From NCBI GenBank assembly GCA_963082975.1, contig OY720345.1, forward strand, positions 8,086,491 through 8,150,490: 64,000 bases of DNA, in the 5' to 3' direction. Source of the DNA: Labia minor (Eukaryota; Arthropoda; Insecta; Dermaptera; Spongiphoridae). Positions 35,001 to 45,509 of the stretch are shown one piece after another. The first letter of the stretch is position 1. Every line of letters begins with the position of its first letter. The position numbers were made by a program, and so were the translations under genes. A model generated the notes under the pieces. The model made no database searches. It saw only the letters and a list, made by a program, of their open reading frames with translations, and was not told the origin of the DNA.

Positions 35001-38000
35001 TAAAAACATCTTTTTTATTGTATTCTTTGCGCTGCTAAATGACAACATGTTTATATCAAATTTTTAAAAATTAATTTCTGCGGTTATTGATTAGATATTA
35101 ATAAAATTTATAGTCTATGAACAGAAATGAAAAATTCTAAAGTCACTTTTGGATTCTAGAGGACATGAAACGCGAATATACGCAAAAAAATTTAAATTCT
35201 GAGCAATGTGCAGATAAAAATCTGTTTATATATATATTGATATTTACAATATCTCAATTGATCTTATTGGCCTTTTAAACTTTGATAACATTCACATTAG
35301 GGCTATAATTTAATACTATTAATTTCTAAGATTATGTGAGTAAATCATTTTAATTAAGAAAATTTGATCTCATAATTGGATTTTCACGTAAGATTTTAAT
35401 ATATATTTTTTAATATTATTTTTATAGTAGTTTAGTGTTATGCTAATTTCTTTATATTTTATTTTTATTTTGTTTACTTTATTTTTTTTTAAATAAATTA
35501 ATAACATTTAAAGAGGCATAAAAAAATTAATCGAGGCAGGAAAAGTGATGGGGTTTGAAATTAATTAATTTGATAATTAGTATCAGAGAGAATAATATTT
35601 GCAAAGAATTTAAATCGAGGTTGCAATCGGGAAATTATTATCAAAGGGGACCAAAATTATTAAATTATTAATTGTATTATATGGGTGGGAGGCATGGTCT
35701 ATAACCCTGGGAGATGAGAATAGATTCAGAGTATTTGAGAATAGGATTATTCCCAGCATTTATGGGCCAAAGAAAGATGAGGACACCGGGGAATGGCGGA
35801 GACTACATAACAAGGAATTGCATGACCTCTATGCATCTCTAGATATAGTTAGGGTTATAAAAGCGAGAAGGCTGGGATCGGCAGGGCACATGGCTAGAAT
35901 GGGAGAGGAAAAATATATTGGTGGGGAGTTCGATTGGAAAACGTCCGTTTGGAAGACCAATTGTGAACAGGGTGGACAATGTAGGAAGGAACGTGAGAGA
36001 GATGGGACAGGGTAGGAGTTATAGCTCAGAATAGGGACACTCGGGGGGGGTACAGGGGGCGGAGCCCCCGTCTAGGTGTGGAGAGCGCCGAAGGCGCTCG
36101 GAGCAGCTAGTATATATATATATATATATAATAGAATTAAGAGTAATGATTTCATAGAGGAAACAAAGAGTAAGAGTTTATTATAGAGATAGATAGATTT
36201 TGAAAAAAATTAAATTAAATTAAAATAAATAAATAAATATTGGACTCAGGTTTACTTTGTGATTGAAAAAAAATTATATTTAATACCTCTTCAAATCTTC
36301 TGACAATATCTTCTGAATTAGTATTTGATGTTGTTAAATTGAAATCATTTAAATCATTAACAGATTGAGATGGTGATTCATTGGATTGGACAACAGGTGA
36401 TGTTACCATAATAGTAGAATCAGAAATTCGATATTGTCCACTACCTCCACCAAGTGAATTATTCCATCCAGTCTCTTCACATTTATTAATAACCTCTTAA
36501 ATGAAAAACATTATTATTTATTACTTAAAAAATAATATAATTGTACACTAAGAGGGGCGATCTGCCTTATGCATTCATACAAGTATGAATAAATAAATAT
36601 GAATAATAAATTAAATATTTTATTATTATTACCGGCGCCACTGTCTTCGCCATTACTTCCATCTTTTGGTGTTTCAAATTTATATTTCTTATTATTCATA
36701 TCATCAATTGTTTCTTTACGACGCCGCCGTTTATATGGTGTAAAAAGTCGTACAGGACCAGTCTTGAAAATATATAATACATTAAGATAAATTTAATTTC
36801 CATAGAATTAGAATTATGTATTATCCAAAATTTATAAAAAAATGAATATAATTTAAATATATATATAAATCTAATCTAATTAACACATGATCAATTTTTT
36901 AATGTATATAAAGTATATGTTTTTTCGAAACAATAAAAGAGCTATAACGATTCTTTTTAAATATACATATAATAGAGGAGGTTGTATTAATGTAAAATCG
37001 ATTTGTGGAAAACACTAAAAATATATTTTATAATGAAAATTTAAATAATTCAACGGGTGTCAATAAATATGAAAACCAAAACATTGCAATGATTCAGTTG
37101 GCTTATTAAATTTGACATTGGAAAACATTAATAAATTTTAACTAAAAGAATATTAACTATAAGAATATTATTTATTTATTTTTCCTCTATTCTTGAATTA
37201 CAAAAAAAGAAAATACTAATTTCAATTATATTTTTTTGAAAAATTTTATTTTGATAGTTTCTTTTGGGTTTTTTAAAAATAAATATTACATACAGCAGAA
37301 TCATCATCACAACAGGCAGAACATGTACAACTTGTTGCATGTGGTGTTAAAATTCCATCATCAATTAATGCTTGTAAATTTCGTCCACCAAACCTAATAA
37401 TAAATAAGATATATTATTTTTACTATTTTAATATATATATTTATATAATAAAACAAATATTGGTTAGAAATACCTGATACTTCTTTTCCAATCTTTACTG
37501 GAAGCACGTCCACAAAGAGCTTCAAATTCATTTGGTGTGTGCCATTGGTTTAAAAATTTTATACATTTTCCTCTGCCACCAGATCCAAAACGATATTTAT
37601 GCAGTTCAGCATTAGTTGTCTTTAAAAACAAAAATTACATTATTAAAATTAATATATATATATATATATATGTAGATGCATTAAAAAGAGTACAAGGAGT
37701 AAATAGCAAAATTCCTTTTTGAAAATAATTGTAGAAAGCAAATAAAAACTTATTATATAATATTATCTCATCTATTTATATATGCTAGCAGACATTTTAT
37801 AAATTTTGTTTAATTTATAATATATATATTGGGTAATTTTAATCATAATATAAATAAGCCCTTTTTATATAGCAAATATTTATTATTTACAGTTTATTAT
37901 TAAAAATAAATAATCTTATGATAAATATAAATCTATTTAATATAGATTACCCCCATACTTATAAAAAATGGACATTTTTTACCGACCGACGATAGTAAGG

Positions 38001-39334
38001 GAGGTATTGTTTTCACACCAAATTTCACATGTGGAGATTTTTACATATCTCCACGAATCATGCATTTTCTAAACAGAAAAAAGTATTTTTAGCATGATGT
38101 CTGTCCGTCTGTCCGTCCGTCCGTATAGATGTGTACAGCCTGAACGGCTCAACCGATTTTGATGAAATTTGGTATATTTACTTAATGCATCAGTGGGATG
38201 AATTGATCAACTTTTGGTGCAATTCCGGAAACCGGAAGTGGTAGTATTAGCGATCGACGATAGGAAGGAAAGGGTTATTTTCACACCAAAGGAGATTTTT
38301 TTATATATCACCACGAATCATGCTTTTTGTATTGGTTTTATCCTCGAAAAAAATCATATTTATTAGTTTTTTCTTGATTTAAAATTATATGACGTCATCC
38401 AGCCATGCATGACGTCACAGCCTGGTCTTGCATATATATTATAAATAAAATAAAATTAAAAATGTTTATATTTATTATTTATGTATCCATATCTGTTTTT
38501 TATTACATTAATAGATATATGAAAATTATTTGAAATTGTTTCTGTAGCTGGAAATTAATTTATTTCAAACCGTCGGTCGGTTCGGAACTGGCCACAGGTC
38601 AACTTATTTTATTATCTCTTAAAAACACAATGCTAGTTTTATTTTTTTGTTAATTATCAATATCTTTACCTTATTTTCACAGCATCTTATAATATATTCT
38701 ACTTTTAATACCCACTAAGAAAATTTGTCTATCATTTTGTGTTTTACTGTTCTATCTGCTATTCCCTTTCTGATAATGAAATAATAATGATAAATATATA
38801 CTTTGCATCTTATAGGTAAAACAGCCAATTTCGCAGCTTCTGACCATGATGAATAATTATTAGATGTCGGGATTGTATTTGGATCTTCAATGGTGGTCCC
38901 ATCACTTTGAATGACAATATGTGTTGCTTTAAGTTCACCATTTTGAGAACGAACCCATGTTCTTAGCTGTTCTGAATCTTTATCATTCCTTGGATCACAT
39001 ATAAAACTATTATCAACACATAATACATGTGGTTTAAATTCAGGGGCATTTTGTAACTAAAAATGTATTTTAAAAGTAAAAGAATAGAATTATTATTAAT
39101 TTTTTTAAAAAAAGTTTATGAGAATGTTACTTGAAGTGGATCAGATGTAATGACATTGAATGTTGTAGTTGCACCAGATACATTAATAAGTGAGCCAACT
39201 GGTAAAGTTACAGGTACAGATGAGACAGATGCGACTGGGACAGCAGAAACATTCGTGATGGTAACTTCATTTTCATCGGGTTCATTCGCTAAAGGATCGG
39301 TTATGTCCGTGATTACATTTACTTCATCTTCCAT
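29062..39334 (-). CDS. DEAF1: DEAF1 paralog b: SAND + MYND transcription factor
   Basis: Ten coding exons join in phase (39334-39131, 39056-38802, 37619-37474, 37393-37294, 36762-36633, 36495-36287, 34661-34522, 29555-29474, 29370-29182, 29082-29062) into about 491 residues. Every intron has the same phase as in paralog a, and exons 3 and 4 are identical in length (146 and 100), so the two arose by duplication. [37 protein letters not shown]. Nuclear signal: [13 protein letters not shown] ligands: CVNC, CSLC, YCSTFC, HQMEC. Exon 7 is the most diverged, and the alanine tract of paralog a is replaced by a short DDTTQTT linker. Intron 7 (about 5 kb) holds a gene on the other strand and several repeats. 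The start context is GCCGCCATGG, as in a. Confidence 0.93.
29597..30194 (-). repeat. Family D element (Helentron-associated type)
   Basis: On the minus strand the 5' tip is ACTTTCCCGCATACTTCGTA, running into TAAGGGAAGT, a self-complementary end. It has a TGTGTGTATGTATG microsatellite (30044-30071) and CCAAATTTC. The set-back inverted repeat TATGCGGGAAAGT precedes the 3' stem-loop GGGAG-CACA-CTCCC (29598-29611). This is the same plan as families A and B with unrelated terminal sequence. It lies in DEAF1b intron 7, 17 bases from a family A copy. Confidence 0.75.
30212..30613 (-). repeat. Family A element, 5'-truncated, in DEAF1b intron 7
   Basis: The 3' stem-loop (GAGTG..CACTC) is at 30215-30228, followed leftward to rightward by the set-back repeat, AT-rich core and AACGTTTTGATT block. 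Similarity stops at about 30613 within the TTTTCTATCAAC block, so the 5' third is missing. Confidence 0.8.
31195..33157 (+). CDS. Short secreted peptidoglycan recognition protein, PGRP-SA-like, non-catalytic
   Basis: Four exons (31195-31246, 31582-31825, 32148-32266, 32970-33157) join in phase to 200 residues. Residues 1-20 are a hydrophobic signal peptide. The PGRP/amidase fold is clear: RSAWGAK (39-45), VIIQHT (61-66), a Cys71-Cys77 pair, [39 protein letters not shown] and WPEW. PGRPs bind bacterial peptidoglycan; PGRP-SA activates Toll in haemolymph, and the C-terminal half ([17 protein letters not shown]) resembles it best. All four zinc-ligand positions of amidase PGRPs are changed: Gln64 (His), Leu98 (Tyr), Gln172 (His), Ser180 (Cys). 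So it should bind but not cleave. The gene lies entirely inside intron 7 of DEAF1b on the opposite strand. Confidence 0.92.
33250..33690. other. Low-complexity lysine/asparagine-codon stretch
   Basis: It follows the PGRP stop codon. An open frame at 33266-33556 reads as [19 protein letters not shown]-type low complexity with repeated GTCATAAA and GTCACAA words. I see no domain and regard it as repeat-derived, possibly the degenerate 3' region of the LINE on its right. Confidence 0.35.
33690..34470 (-). pseudogene. LINE reverse-transcriptase remnant in DEAF1b intron 7
   Basis: Read on the minus strand in several frames: [65 protein letters not shown], then [14 protein letters not shown] and NDL. 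These are the ordered RT blocks of jockey/CR1-like LINEs (QHGF, DFxKAFD, PQGSxLGPLLF). The catalytic YxDD block is not recognisable and frames change repeatedly, so it is dead. Confidence 0.8.
35690..36035 (+). pseudogene. LINE ORF2 C-terminal fragment
   Basis: It translates in pieces to [60 protein letters not shown] and [11 protein letters not shown]-like words. This is the standard insect LINE tail (YG.E.W...VFE...GEWR..N.EL...RL.W.GH..RM). The similarity breaks off at about 36035, directly at the Helitron-like terminus. Confidence 0.8.
36036..36111 (+). mobile_element. Helitron-like 3' terminus
   Basis: A GC-rich patch holds two hairpins, GGGGGC-GGA-GCCCCC and GAGCGCC-GAA-GGCGCTC. The second is followed after a few bases by CTAG and then T, which is the CTRR|T ending of canonical Helitrons. 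No 5' end (TC...) is identified with confidence. It sits in a DEAF1b intron beside a TA microsatellite. Confidence 0.65.
37981..38605 (+). repeat. Family B element (DINE-1-like) in DEAF1b intron 2
   Basis: It begins ACCGACCGACGATAGTAAGG. It contains the GTCTGTCCGTC microsatellite (38099-38124), GATGAAATTTGGTATATTTA and TTTTGGTGCAA. The set-back repeat CCGTCGGTCGGT leads to the 3' stem-loop (AACTG-GCCA-CAGGTC, one stem base changed) ending AACTT. Paralogs a and b thus each carry one family B copy, but in different introns and orientations. Confidence 0.85.
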
Positions 39335-39765
39335 GGCGGCAATTCATTAGACCCACTCGACCCACAAACTATATATTTATATATCTTTTTTGAATTATAA
39401 TAAAGAATAAAATTATATTTAAATATTATTATAGACTAATTTTTATCTATATAGACAGGCTCATAATGTATAAGACTATTCTATTTTCAGATATTTCATT
39501 TGAATGAACTATGCAACAAATTGAACAACCTACATGTACTAAATTTAAAATTCAATAAATATAATCAGCAAATTTAAAAAAATTTAATTTTATTTTATAT
39601 CTGAGGAATTAAAAATATTGTTTTTATAATATATTAATCATAATGAATATATAAAAGATATATATAATTATTTAACATTTACAAATTTATTAAGCTTAAT
39701 TATTCAAAATATTATTGAATAGTAACTTGTTGATAAATTTATCATTTGATTTATTATTGGAAAAA

Positions 39766-40505
39766 TTAAAACCGAACAGTAATCACTGAAGAGAATAAAA
39801 AATTAATAATATAATACATACATCTCCCAGGGGTGGATTCCAAAAGATCAGTCTCCTCAAAGGCCAAGCCCAAACCATCTGATGGAGTAATAGGTGTTGC
39901 TCCACACGACCCATTAGTGGCTAAAAAAATATTAAAAAAAATTTATAAAATTATTTTCTATTATTATTAAATTATTTTTTAGAAAACAACATTAAATTCT
40001 AAAACAAAAAATCAATTATAAAATGGTAAACTCAACAAATAAATCCCAAGTTATTTTTAAAAACAACTGAGGTATATATTCCGCTGTTTTTCGCAACCTT
40101 GGATATTCCATTATTAAATATCACCAAACCTACCATCTTGATTTATATTCAAGGGTATCCTTCCAGGAACTAATTTGTTCTTGTTATGGGTGTAGAAATC
40201 ATAATCATTAAAATGAGGTTTACAGACACGAAATTTGGCCATTCTACCATAAGGTAGGCCAAGCAAGTCAAGCCTGCCCATTTGTTTTACCCATTGTTCT
40301 CTTAAAATATCACACCTTGGAAAAGAGAACAAGTGTCCTCGTTCTCCTTCAGGTAGAGAATTTGTAAAACAATTCTTCTGAACACAATCAAAAAGCTGCA
40401 AAATCAAAAATTTATTTATATGTACATATATTATATAACTATATAATGAAAAATAATCATCAATAATAGTAAAATTATATTAATTATACTTACTCTAGGA
40501 ACCAT
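39766..40505 (-). CDS. Short THAP-domain protein
   Basis: Coding segments 40505-40494, 40395-40134 and 39920-39766 join in phase to about 142 residues. The THAP zinc-binding signature is complete: Cys8-X4-Cys13, Cys62-X2-His65 (VCKPHF), with the conserved tryptophan (REQW, Trp39) and LFSFPR. THAP domains are C2CH DNA-binding modules found in cellular regulators and in P-element transposases. The first exon has only four codons, supported by GTAAGT and TTTTGCAG. The end is less certain: a good donor (T|GTATGT) at 39822 could lead to a further exon, otherwise the frame stops at 39766. It lies about 430 bases upstream of DEAF1b, same strand. Function unknown; it may be a truncated transposase-derived gene. 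Confidence 0.65.
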
Positions 40506-40748
40506 ATTGCACGCAATTGAACGGCGTCTGATAATAGCGAATACAAGCGAATCGCAGCGGATTAGCGGATGTAATCTGTCAGATATTTACGATATTTAAA
40601 ATGATTTAAAATGAGCCGGGTGCAGCCTGGTGTTGGTTGTTTTCGGCAGTTTTCGGATAACCGAATTAAAATTAGTGCCAGCAGCGCCTCTAGTGCTGCG
40701 AACAAGCGAAACACAGTTTCAATAAAGTCAACTTTTTAACAGAGGTGG

Positions 40749-41931
40749 TGATATGACGCATCATGTGTGGGGGATATGGCTTATGGGAAATTACATTTAA
40801 AACAAAAATATAAACTCATAAAGTTGAAATGTTTAAATATTTAATTAGATAAGTTTGTGGCGTCACACAAGGCGTCCCTATCAATCATGCTCGAGCTCGA
40901 AGGCTCAAGAATATTCAAGACGCTACGAGAATATTCTAGAAGAAATAGCTCCGCCTCCGGACACGCCCTACAGGGCGGACCAGAGGAAAGCGCTGGGGCT
41001 ATATAAAGGCAGCTCGACAAGAGTCGAGCACCCAGTTCCATCCTCACCTAGACCCAGTCCCATCCTCACCTAAACACATGTCCCCTAAATTGGTGACCCC
41101 GACTTGATATTTGTTGGAACCGGTTGAATAAACCCTGAGAGTGTCTCCAGCAAATATCTCGATCCTTTCCCGGCTACCTTGCCGTTTCCATCAACGACGA
41201 TGACACGACGGCGCCGCCTCCGGACCTACATCGCCACGGCTGCCTCCGGACACCATCGTGGTCGCCGCCGTCGTCATCGCCTCGGACATTGTCGCCACCT
41301 TCCCGGCTTGCAGAGAGTAGGCAGATTGAGACTCTGTAAGCTATACCTCACTTATCCTTTCCGGCTTGCGGGGAGTAGGCAGATTGAAATTCCGCAAGCC
41401 ACGAGTCGCCCTCCGGTCCCCGCACATTGCTCACGGACCATCCTCCGACTCGGTCGCATCGCACACCGACCGCCCAGGGCCATCTAGCAGCACTCCGAGA
41501 GGACTTCGTACTCTGGGTCCCACACCGGCGATCCGCCTATGGCCGACTTCAACTACTTCAACAACACCAACTTTGTAACCTCTACTCCCGGACACGTCAA
41601 CAATAAATAAATACCGACTCTATAAACTACTTCAGCGTTTTATTGCCCCCTTGATCCTGCTGGCCTCAAGTTTTAAGAATTAAGAGTACAAAACTTAAAT
41701 GATATATTTAGACAAGTCTGGGACTATGAATATTTCCCTCGTTTACTAAATTGTTTGGGGTTTCAACTTTCCCCAAAACCGCGGACCACTCATAAAAAAG
41801 TATATCGACACGTAAGGGCCACTTCCACAATTTCCCGTTTTGTCTCATTATTCATACCATCATCTAACACTCACTGTTAAGCTGGAATATAACGCACGCC
41901 ATATCCTTCGCACACATAATGCGTCATATCA
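40749..41931. repeat. Segment bounded by inverted TGATATGACGCAT ends
   Basis: TGATATGACGCATCATGTGT at 40749 (continuing into GATATGGC) is mirrored at the right by the complement ending at 41931 (GCCATATCC...CACACATAATGCGTCATATCA). About 27 of 33 bases match. The right end lies 44 bases before a separate hAT element. The interior is the GC-rich LTR-like island. I cannot assign the family. Confidence 0.6.
40856..41640 (+). mobile_element. GC-rich LTR-retrotransposon-like fragment
   Basis: It stands out as GC-rich in an AT-rich window. It has a TATA box (TATAAA at 41002), a 21-base tandem unit (CAGTYCCATCCTCACCTA twice near 41032-41075), a tRNA-primer-site-like TGGTGACCCCGAC at 41091 and AATAAA at 41127. 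A second doubled unit (CCGGCTTGC...GAGTAGGCAGATTGA) lies near 41303 and 41360. The order TATA, primer-like site and polyA signal suggests an LTR and leader of a Gypsy- or BEL-like element, but no gag or pol is present. Open frames over it (41179-41578) look like composition artefacts. Confidence 0.5.
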
Positions 41932-42410
41932 CTTCTTCAACACAATTTTAGATAAAACTTGTAAATAATAAACAATGAGAGTCAGAGGGTGATTATCCGT
42001 AAGGCAATCTAGGCACGTGCCTAGGGGCGTGTAGTTACAAGGGGCGCGCGAGCTCAGAATTTTTAAATAATAAAAAAAAATAACATATCAACGATTAAGA
42101 ACTAAATGCTGATTATATTCTAAATCTATAATAGATTATATTACACAAGCATCTATATAATCAATACAATATTGCGCGTTTGTTGCGTCGTCGCGTCGTT
42201 CTCAAGCGTCGAACAGGGTAGAGGCGCTGCCAAGCCCGCTTTTTCGACAATTAGTTAGTCGTAAAGCTCCCAGAGCTAAAAGCAATGTTTCAAAATTTAA
42301 CATTGACTGTCATACCACTGGTCGTCAGTCAGTTACGCGCGCTTCTATTGTTTACGTTCTCGCTGTGGTATTTGTGTGTATCCATTACCTTTTAGAGTAT
42401 TTCTCAAAGA

Positions 42411-43309
42411 ATGAGTGAATTGAAAAAAAAACCTAGTGGTGCATCATATAAAAGGAAGGCTAAAGAAAAAGAAGAAAGACATCAAAATGTAATAAAGCAC
42501 ACGAAAAATATTGAGACATATTTTTCAAAACCAAAAAGTGATGATTCGGAATTGTCTAACGCAATTGTGCACAGTGTGTCTGTAACCGACCCTGTTCAAA
42601 GCGAAACTCCTACTAGTTCTATACAGCCACAAGATTTGTTCGTGCCCACTCCGTCTACTTCGTCAGCAGTAGATGTTGTGCAGCAGTCACAAAAAACAAT
42701 AATTATCGTGGATTGTGACCCAGCAAATTGGAGTATCAATAACCAAACACAAGAATATATTGCACTAAATAGTTTCAATCAAAATATAAACGTAGATTTT
42801 TCATTGAGTAAAAGAATATATGAAGATAAAGTCTCACGTTTTTTGACAAAAACAATGTTTGAACGGAAATTGTTAAATAGAGAAAAACGTCCAAGAAAAA
42901 ATGGCTTATTTACTCTCCAAGCACAGGGAAAGTTTTTTGTGGACCTTGTTTATTATTCGGTGGAGGAACTAGCTTTGGAAAACAAGATGTAGGTTTCAAT
43001 GATTGGAAGAACGCTTCGATTAGAAGAGAAAGCCATGAAAACTCATGTGAACATAAAACATGTGTTTTGGCTTTGCAACGTAGATCTGACATTGTCGGTA
43101 GTGTCGATCATGAGCTCGTCGCTCAATTTCAAGAAGAGCTAACTTATTGGCGTGAAGTTTTGAAACGAGTGATTGCGACTGTAAAATCTTTAGCATTGCG
43201 TGAATTATCTTTTAGGGGACATGAAGAAAAACTTGGGTCTTTTCATAACGGAAATTATTTAATGACGTTGAAACTCATAGCGGAGTTTTATCTTATCTTA
43301 TTATGCTAG
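42411..43309 (+). pseudogene. TTF-type zinc finger/DUF4371 hAT transposase, 5' half
   Basis: The frame starts MSELKKKPSGASYKRKAKEK and includes IETYFSKPK and a serine/threonine-rich linker. At about 42910 a one-base change shifts it: the family words YSPSTGKVFCGPCLLFGGG, GFNDWKNAS and SCEHKTCV continue in another frame. The second open piece (43067-43309) reads RRSDIVGSVDHELVAQFQEE, YWREVLKRV, LSFRGHEEK and NGNYL. This is the order seen in ZMYM1-like proteins (TTF finger then DUF4371). Everything after LIAEF, including the catalytic core end and dimerisation region, is missing. Inactive. Confidence 0.85.
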
Positions 43310-43319
43310 CTAAAATTGT

Positions 43320-45509
43320 ATATATTTATCTATCTATATATATTGGTTCTCAAAAACCGCTCTAACGATTTTTTTCAATTTCACACTAGATATAGTATTT
43401 ATAAAGAAAAATTAAGTTTTATTGATGATATCTCTTGAAACATTCAGCTTCATTATTAATTTCTTAATTGAAAATTATATATGGAAAACGTCAAAATTGG
43501 CCTCCATTTTTATTTGTATTAATATTTTTTTTTATTTAAAATATTTTAAAATTTATTATTTAATTTCGAAATAAAATTAAAAATATTTATTTTTAATAAA
43601 ATATATATAGATATTTATTAATCTCTCTCAAAAAAAAAAAATAAAATAAAAAACATCAAATCTGCCTGCTAAGACAGTAAAAAAATGACAATTTTTTATC
43701 TAAATACATATAGACCAGAGGTTGGACTGATGTTTTAACGAGTGGATTTCGTCGGTTCGAAACTCTCCGGGTGAATCGTTATTTAAAAATGAAAATGAAA
43801 ATAATGAATTTGTTATTTTTTTTCTTTTTATCTATTGTTTACATTTTAATAAATTACTATTTTATATTTATTTATTCATTGTTCTTTTATTAAATTTAAT
43901 ATTTATTAATATTATTTATTATTAATTTATATATTGATGACATCACAAATGACATTTATATTGAAATTTGACTCCCGCCTTTTTTTAAAGAATATTGTAT
44001 TAATATTTTTTTTATATTTAAAATATTTTAAAATTTTTTATTTAATTTCGAAATAAAATTAAAAATATATATTTTTTTTATATTTAAAATATTTTAAAAT
44101 TTTTTATTTAATTTCGAAATAAAATTAAAAATATATATTTTAATAATATTTTATAATTATAAATTACGATATATATTTATCAATAATAATGAATTTTTTT
44201 TTTTAACTTAATTACAGAGCCGAGGCTCGGGGTCCCGGTATGATCTTAATATATTGTGAGAATTAGATAAATAATGTAGAGAGAAAAAAATATTTAAAAA
44301 TAGATATTTATTTAAATGAAATAAAATTATTTAATTTACAGAATGAAAATGTCTATAATAATGTCTAAACATTTTTTCTTTATAATTTTACATTATAATA
44401 ATACTAATTACAGTAGTTATAATATATGGGGAATTTTCAACTTTGACTGCCGATTTGACCATGTTCCCAAACGAATTTTAAAAAAACCAAGACCACTTTA
44501 CATTTACACATTTTAAGCTCTAATCGAATCCAAAATCAAAATTTAAAAAATCGAAAAACAAACTCAGAGATATATAGATTTTATAAATGAACATTTATAC
44601 AATTTATTTTAATTAATTTGAAACATTTTAGGAAACAAATTTTTAATGGGTCATTTTTAGAAATCCCATTTAACAATTATAATAAATAATTAAAAAATTG
44701 TAAAATTTTTAAAGTATATAAAAATAAATTGTATAAATTGGTTAAAGGGTCGAGTGATAGTTCGGTGTCCCAGGTATATATTTTATATTAACACGCCTAC
44801 TTTTCTGTATAATAAAGATTTAAAGAATCATATTTTAATTTTTATATAACCAAGAAATCATTTTTTCACTTAAAATATAGTTGTAAAGCCCAAATCTCCG
44901 ATCCATATAACATCATCGACTGGGCCGCTACCAAAAGGAGTCTTCTCTTGCTCTGACTAGGGCCACCGGTATTTGCCATTAGTCTCGAAAAAATAATATT
45001 AAATTTTATATAAATTTATAAATTAGAATATTTGAATTTGTTTAAATTTTAACACCTGTAATCAATCATATGCATAAAGAATAGAAAATTTTGAAAATCA
45101 ACTTGGTATTAAATTCAGAAAAAAAAAATACTCATATATAGAATATATAGACTATTCGAATATAATTGAAACTCTTTCTCTCCCTCTATTTTAAATTTGA
45201 AAAAACGGAGTGTTAAGAAATTAAGATTCCTTATACAACATGGATGGTTAAATGAATTGGGCTCCCTACCTCCCTGAGAAATTCACATTAAAAATGTTTA
45301 TAATATTTTAGTTTATTAAATCAAACTATTATTTTTTTATTTCAATATTTTTAATGTTAATACAATAATTTTTATTTTATAATCTATAAAATAATTTAAT
45401 TATTTTTAAAAACAACGGTCTTCAATTACAATTTTTTTACTCTCTACTGACTGTTCATTTCATAACTGAAAATAGTGTCGAATAGAAATAGACGATATTA
45501 CTTGGATTA
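43320..45509. mobile_element. Nested insertion(s) with Helitron-like features
   Basis: A 25-base word (core CTTATTATGCTAGCTAAAAT) occurs at 43295-43319 and again at 45510-45534, bracketing this stretch. It begins near TCTATCTATATATATTGGTT followed by CTCTAACGATTT, resembling Helitron 5' ends. Inside are three copies of a roughly 68-base AT unit (about 43520, 44001 and 44069; core TTTAATTTCGAAATAAAATT) and a LINE scrap. Hairpin tags (GAGCCGAGGCTCGGGGTCCC) at 44216 and 45730 and related ones (CTCGGTGTCCCAGGTA-type) at about 44750 and 45648 all point the same way. Confidence 0.5.
44879..44990 (-). pseudogene. R1-clade-like LINE fragment
   Basis: The minus strand reads SRLMANTGGPSQSKRRLLL, then VAAQSMMLYGSEIWALQ. 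The words RLMPN.GGP..SRRRLL and LYG(A/S)(E/P)IWA are the post-RT segment of R1/TRAS-type insect LINEs. Only about 37 residues survive. Confidence 0.7.

Noticed and set aside
39335-39822. Fusion of the THAP gene with DEAF1b exon 1 by splicing
   Set aside because: A possible acceptor exists upstream of the DEAF1b start, but the joined frame would not match the DEAF1 frame.
41179-41578. Two overlapping arginine/proline-rich open frames
   Set aside because: They lie in the GC-rich LTR-like island, show no domain, and are explained by low stop-codon density in GC-rich DNA.
43735-43795. tRNA-like B box (GGTTCGAAACT) suggesting a tRNA gene or SINE
   Set aside because: No convincing A box, acceptor stem or cloverleaf could be drawn around it; a covariance-model scan would decide.
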